From assembly GCA_037179385.1 (NCBI GenBank), contig CM074184.1:11922001-11986000 (forward strand): 64,000 nt of DNA. The letters run 5' to 3'. The stretch comes from Holothuria scabra (lineage: Eukaryota > Echinodermata > Holothuroidea > Aspidochirotida > Holothuriidae). Every line of letters begins with the position of its first letter. Position 1 is the stretch's first letter. Below, piece after piece: positions 59,823 through 64,000 of this stretch. The notes under the pieces were generated by a model, which did no database searches, had not been told where the DNA came from, and saw only the letters and a program-made list of their open reading frames with translations. The translations under genes and the position numbers were made by a program.

Positions 59823-60572
59823 ATCTTTCTGAAGCAGGTCCTTTTACAACAAGTGAATTTGTAGAACAAACGATGTAAACGAAGTTAAGTTTCTTATTGA
59901 ATTCTCTTTCAGGATGAGATTGAGTTCATTTTTAAAGGTGAAACAAGTTGTTCATATGTACTAACTCATAACGTTACCGTACGCGCAATTGCTGAGTGTT
60001 AATTGTGTTGATAGTACTGATGTAACGTTACGCTTTCTATCTGCGTTTTCGTTACTACATCGTTCATGTGCTTCTTTGTGTAAACGTTTTTTTGGTTTTA
60101 GGCCTATTTATAATTTCCAATAAATGGCGCAAAAATCGAAAATGCTTTTAAAAAAATGCTAGCTTACTTATGCTTGTGAAACTAAATTCTGGACGTGCAA
60201 GAGAATACCAGGTCTACTTAACATATGGTTGGTGCGTCAGACAGCGCACCGCCTATCCTTACTTGACTTGTGTTTTGTCACACTCTTGCCAACAGTCGTA
60301 ACTTTTTGAAAATAACTGTATGTTAAAAATTTAAAATTTCCAAGCTCAAGACAACAATAAAATATGTGGTTAGGCCTAGGCCTAAAACTTTCCCAGCATC
60401 CTGGCCATAAAGATTGAATTGAGTGATGTTCTTATAAACATCAAGTATAGTCATGGTCTTCTATTTTTTTTATGTAGGCCTAGGTTAAGTAGGCCCCCAA
60501 CTCTGTGTGTCTATAATATAGCCAGCTTATGCAAAATGTGTGAATAATTGTTCACAGCACTGAATGTCATAT
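59823..60572. other. Gene-free stretch
   Basis: No feature recognised apart from AGGCCTA words near 60100, 60372 and 60478. Confidence 0.35.
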
Positions 60573-60860
60573 ACTGTACCTGTACATAGGTATGTATTAG
60601 TATGAATACCAAAGTCTACAGTGAAGATGTTGCTTGGAAAGACATCAGCACAGCCAGCACCAAGTGATGCACAGAATAGCAAAAATGATATTTGAAACTT
60701 TAGGCCTAGGAGAAAGTTTATAAAATCTTCATTTGACACAAAGTACCACTGATTTCACATTCCATAACTTTATGCCCCAAAAAGATGTTTACTGCTAAAA
60801 AAAAAAGGGACTGAAAATACCATTTCTTAGGGCAGAAAGTAACCAGGGCAGAAACTAAGG
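60573..60860 (+). repeat. Flanking direct repeat, left copy
   Basis: This block (AAAGTCTACAGTG, CTTCATTTGACACAA, GGGCAGAAAGTA in order) recurs, diverged, at 62108-62395 in the same orientation. The two copies bracket the inverted-repeat module 60864-62107. Confidence 0.75.
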
Positions 60861-60863
60861 TAA

Positions 60864-62107
60864 TCCGGCGCTTTCGGGCCAAGTCGTCCCCAAACCAATT
60901 CCTCACCAACTCGCTCAGGTTAATCCCCGCCCAGTTAAGCCGCCCCACAGGTGTCAGTCAGGCCTCGTCTCAACTGCACTGCTCCCCAAAGTTCACAAGC
61001 CTCAAACTCGCCTCAAGCCAAGTCGGCCCCAAGCCAAGTCGGCCCCAATATGAGAAATTAGTGAAAAATTGGTGGAAAATAAAATTATCTCATTTCAAGA
61101 GACCAGCTAACACCGACTTAATTTGCATTTGTTTTTGGTTTGTTAATTCAATATTTTTTCCTCCCTTTTGCTAGTTAAAAGGGAGATTTCGTGAAACATA
61201 AATTTTTTTAATTTTTGAAGCCGTGATTTAGGCATATATAGAGAATGACAAGTGGTTTAAAATAGAGCATGATAACTTTATTGTCGCAATTTGTCTACCC
61301 ATCATAACAAATAACAAATATATTTTTGGAGTTTGATAACATATATTTTAAACACAACTGATGGGGACATATGTTTAGTTTGGAAAATATAATTAGTCAT
61401 GCAAATAAATGTGTTGGCAAAAGTAATGTTTCTTGCAGATACATTTATATTGCAAACTTATTTCTTTTTCTTGAAAATATATTTCTGGTTGGAAGAATAT
61501 TTTTGTTGCAAATATAATTTTGTGCCGAACATGGTAACTTTTTCAAGAAAGATATATTTTCTTGCAAATATATTTTGGTGTAAACATAATTTTTCTTTAC
61601 TAATATATTTCAAGTGTTGGAAATAAATATTCTTCTAAATATATATTTTAGAGCAAACATATATTTTTGTTGGGAATATATTTAATTGCAAATATATATC
61701 GTGTTAAGAACATACTCTTTCTACAATTGTATTTTTATTGCAAATTTGTTTTACAAATATAGGCCTAATATTTGAAGCTACTAAATAAATATCGTGTTTT
61801 GTCACATAAATATTTCAGTTTTGATTATGTTTGGTTGGTAATATTCCCCTTTCTCGCGCCATAAAAATCACAACATTTTTCATATTGGGGACGAGTTGGT
61901 TTAGGGACGACTTGGTTTGGGGACGACTTGGTTTGGGGACGAGTTGGCTTGGGGACGAGTTGGCTTGGGGACGAGTTGGCTTGGGGACGAGTTGGCTTGG
62001 GGACGAGTTGGCTTGGGGACGACTTGGCTTGGGGACGAGTTGGCTTGGGGACGAGTTGGTTGGGGACGAGTTGGTTTGGGGACGACTTGGCCTGCTTCGA
62101 ATCCGGC
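60864..62107. repeat. Inverted-repeat module with 16-bp arrays
   Basis: The left part (60864-61050) holds degenerate AAGCCAAGTCGGCCCC units. The right part (61885-62095) holds about 13 units of GGGGACGAGTTGGCTT, its complement, at an exact 16-base period. The outer ends, CCGGCGCTTTCGGGCCAAGT and the complement of CCGGATTCGAAGCAGGCCAA, also correspond. The middle (61390-61760) is rich in AAATATATTT and TTGCAAATAT words. Open frames here repeat every 16 residues and are by-products of the array. Confidence 0.7.
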
Positions 62108-62395
62108 TACCTGTACGTAAGTACTATTTATTAGTACACTAAAGTCTACAGTGAGAGTGTTGCTTGGAGCATGGTAGTTACGAGTGTTGCACTGAATAGT
62201 AAGAAACATCAATGATGTTTGAAACTTAAAGGAAAACTTGATGAAACCTTCATTTGACACAAGTGCTGTACCAATGATATCACATTCCAATCCATTACTT
62301 TCCACCCCCAAAAAAGGATGTTTTCTGCTGAAAATAGAAGGGGTGAAAAGCACCGTTTTTGAAGGGCAGAAAGTAGAGAGGGCGGAAAATAATGT
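62108..62395 (+). repeat. Flanking direct repeat, right copy
   Basis: Diverged direct copy of 60573-60860, starting at the right edge of the inverted-repeat module. Confidence 0.75.
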
Positions 62396-63929
62396 ATTAT
62401 TCTGGAGGGTACAGAAAAGAAATGAAGGAGACATAAATACCTTTGGCTAGGCTTGAATGCAATGAGTGTATCACTGTGGACATTTCTGGGTTGCAGTTTG
62501 GCAAGCTAAATATGAAAAGTGAAAGTGAAGAGCTGCTGTACCTAATGTGAAATTCAGACAACATTCCTCCATGTTGGAGCACCTAAATTGTTTCAAAATT
62601 TGTTGCTACAAGGTACAGCAGAACAAAAAATGACTGAACAGTAGAATCCTTTTGTTAGCCTTGTGTTGGTCTTTTTATATTTCTTGACTTTATGTTTATA
62701 AAGCCATTGTACAGTACTTTACATACAGTAAGGTTGATGTAGATAGTGTCACAGTGTTGTAAATATAATAGACACTCAAAAGCAAGCGTCCTGGGATGGA
62801 CCTCTGGCATTTCTTTTCAAGAATCAAAGGAAAAGTTTAATGGTCTCTTAATGTCTTCATGAGTTTCGCTTTCCATAAAAGTACAGTATTAGGCTAAGGC
62901 CTGTAAATTTCACCGTTGGCTGGTGGCATTTCTGACCTTTTTATGTCAGGACGATTTATTTTCTGGTACCCTGTAAATTACTAAAAATTAGTTATAGATT
63001 TGAATAAAGAAATACCTTGGATGCTAAATTACAGTATTGTTCATTTTTTCTCATCCCACAGGAAACTTTGAGGTAAAGATAAAAATGAAACTGAAGGAAC
63101 TCAAAGAATGTCAAAAAGTGATCCTTGGGATGTAACATGCTGCTTCACAAGAAAGCATCCCATAAGTTGATTATGATGCGTTGGATGAGCCACCAATAAA
63201 GTACTTAGAAAAGGACATTGTGCTTGACCCTGTTGCCATTGAATCCAGACACAATTTCAAATAGCTCAGCAGGACTCTCGTAAGCATGTTATGTTTTTCA
63301 AGTCCATCTTCACTTTTCGTGTAAACAATTTTAATTGCTGTCAGTAGCAGTGAACCTTACAGTTAGTGTGATACAGGTAGATAAATTGTGATTTCCAAAT
63401 GGATGATGTCATGATACCGAACTTACAGTATTGTATAGCATTCTGCAGGTTTCATAGTATTACAGAAGGCATCAACCTTAAAGCAATGTTTTCTGTTAGA
63501 AAAAATTAAACCAAACATCATTGTAATTTCCAGGCATAGAGTTTACAGTAATACTTAAGAGTTTACAACACAATTTAGTGTTCTTTTGGTTTTTATATCT
63601 TGTTAACAGTTAGGGGCCTACTGGACAGTCTTAACTGTATCATGAATGTTGAGAATAACTTCATCCTTTTCTAAACTTTGCATGTTCAGGGATCATTACA
63701 TTTAGAAGAAATCACCAAAATAAGCAAAATTGCTATTGGTCTGTGTTATTAATGGGATATTTTTGAGGGGCAGAACTGACATAAGGAAGGTCGTGATAGC
63801 CATGACTATTAGTGCTATCGGTCATTCTGTATGTTTATGCATGTGTGTAGAACATATGTATGAATGTGCAGTAGGTATGTTTTTTATCCACTTTTGCAAA
63901 ATATTTTTTTATATCATGTCTTTTCCTAG
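62396..63929. other. No confirmed gene
   Basis: CATCCCACAG at 63052-63061 is a good acceptor followed by 24 open codons. A short protein-like stretch (VDYDALDEPPIKYLEKDI) lies in the 63170-63270 area, but stops separate them and no gene model could be built. The rest is AT-rich without visible structure. Confidence 0.35.
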
Positions 63930-64000
63930 GAGCCCCCTGAGAGACAACATTCAGGGTGGTACATCACCTTAGAACCAACTTCCTACAGTATGATCGATTG
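63930..64000 (+). CDS. Possible partial exon running off the window
   Basis: TCTTTTCCTAG precedes 71 bases that stay open in one frame to the window edge (EPPERQHSGWYITLEP then TSYSMID). It is too short to identify. Confidence 0.25.

Noticed and set aside
61831..62434. Frames of up to 177 codons with a 16-residue period
   Set aside because: Created by the 16-bp GGGGACGAGTTGGCTT minisatellite, open in several frames on both strands.

Overview
This 64 kb window is animal nuclear DNA. It is AT-rich and intron-like, has no compact operons, and is dominated by transposable elements. It holds a GT-A/B-independent marker gene of animals (a family 10 fucosyltransferase exon), GT-AG style splice sites, CR1/Jockey-type LINE tails, a U2 snRNA-headed retroelement and many hAT-like elements. 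The very frequent AGGCCTA words and this repeat mix suggest a marine invertebrate, perhaps an echinoderm; that assignment is inference.

Layout. 1-4318: a 2.2 kb hAT-like element (1061-3294, perfect 8-bp target duplication) in gene-free DNA. 4346-20548: a candidate 16.2 kb DNA transposon. Its ends are CCCTTACAAAAA inverted repeats flanked by TA. Inside these lie palindromic TTCCCATGGGAA arrays, then inverted arms of a 156-bp tandem repeat. It carries a decayed minus-strand gene of an uncharacterised, multi-copy protein family known from invertebrates and fish. That gene is split by a second 4.6 kb inverted-repeat element (9773-14357). 21593-21823: a retrocopy whose head is the 5' end of U2 snRNA. 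22939-23719: the C-terminal catalytic exon of an alpha-1,3-fucosyltransferase, the only confidently recognised host gene. 24571-25660: element ends of the ACACTCTAAAA type.

25660-41500 is mostly gene-free DNA with a 0.6 kb hAT-like element and two more copies of the 2 kb hAT-like family (32765-35086 inverted; 36338-38673). 41501-47243 is a 5.7 kb TA-flanked element with ACACTCTAAAA ends that may contain a small spliced gene. 48665-50700 is the fourth copy of the hAT-like family, itself carrying a 198-bp foldback element. 51000-64000 contains a decayed non-LTR retrotransposon (54236-55610), a second reverse transcriptase fragment cut by a foldback element (56926-57445), several candidate orphan host exons, a tRNA-like sequence, and a minisatellite-rich module at 59690-62400.

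No cooperating gene set is visible. The biology here is layered transposition: target duplications, inverted repeats and comparison with uninserted copies allow insertion order to be read in several places. Most open frames in the window are by-products of repeats. All similarity statements are from pattern recognition by eye; no searches were run.
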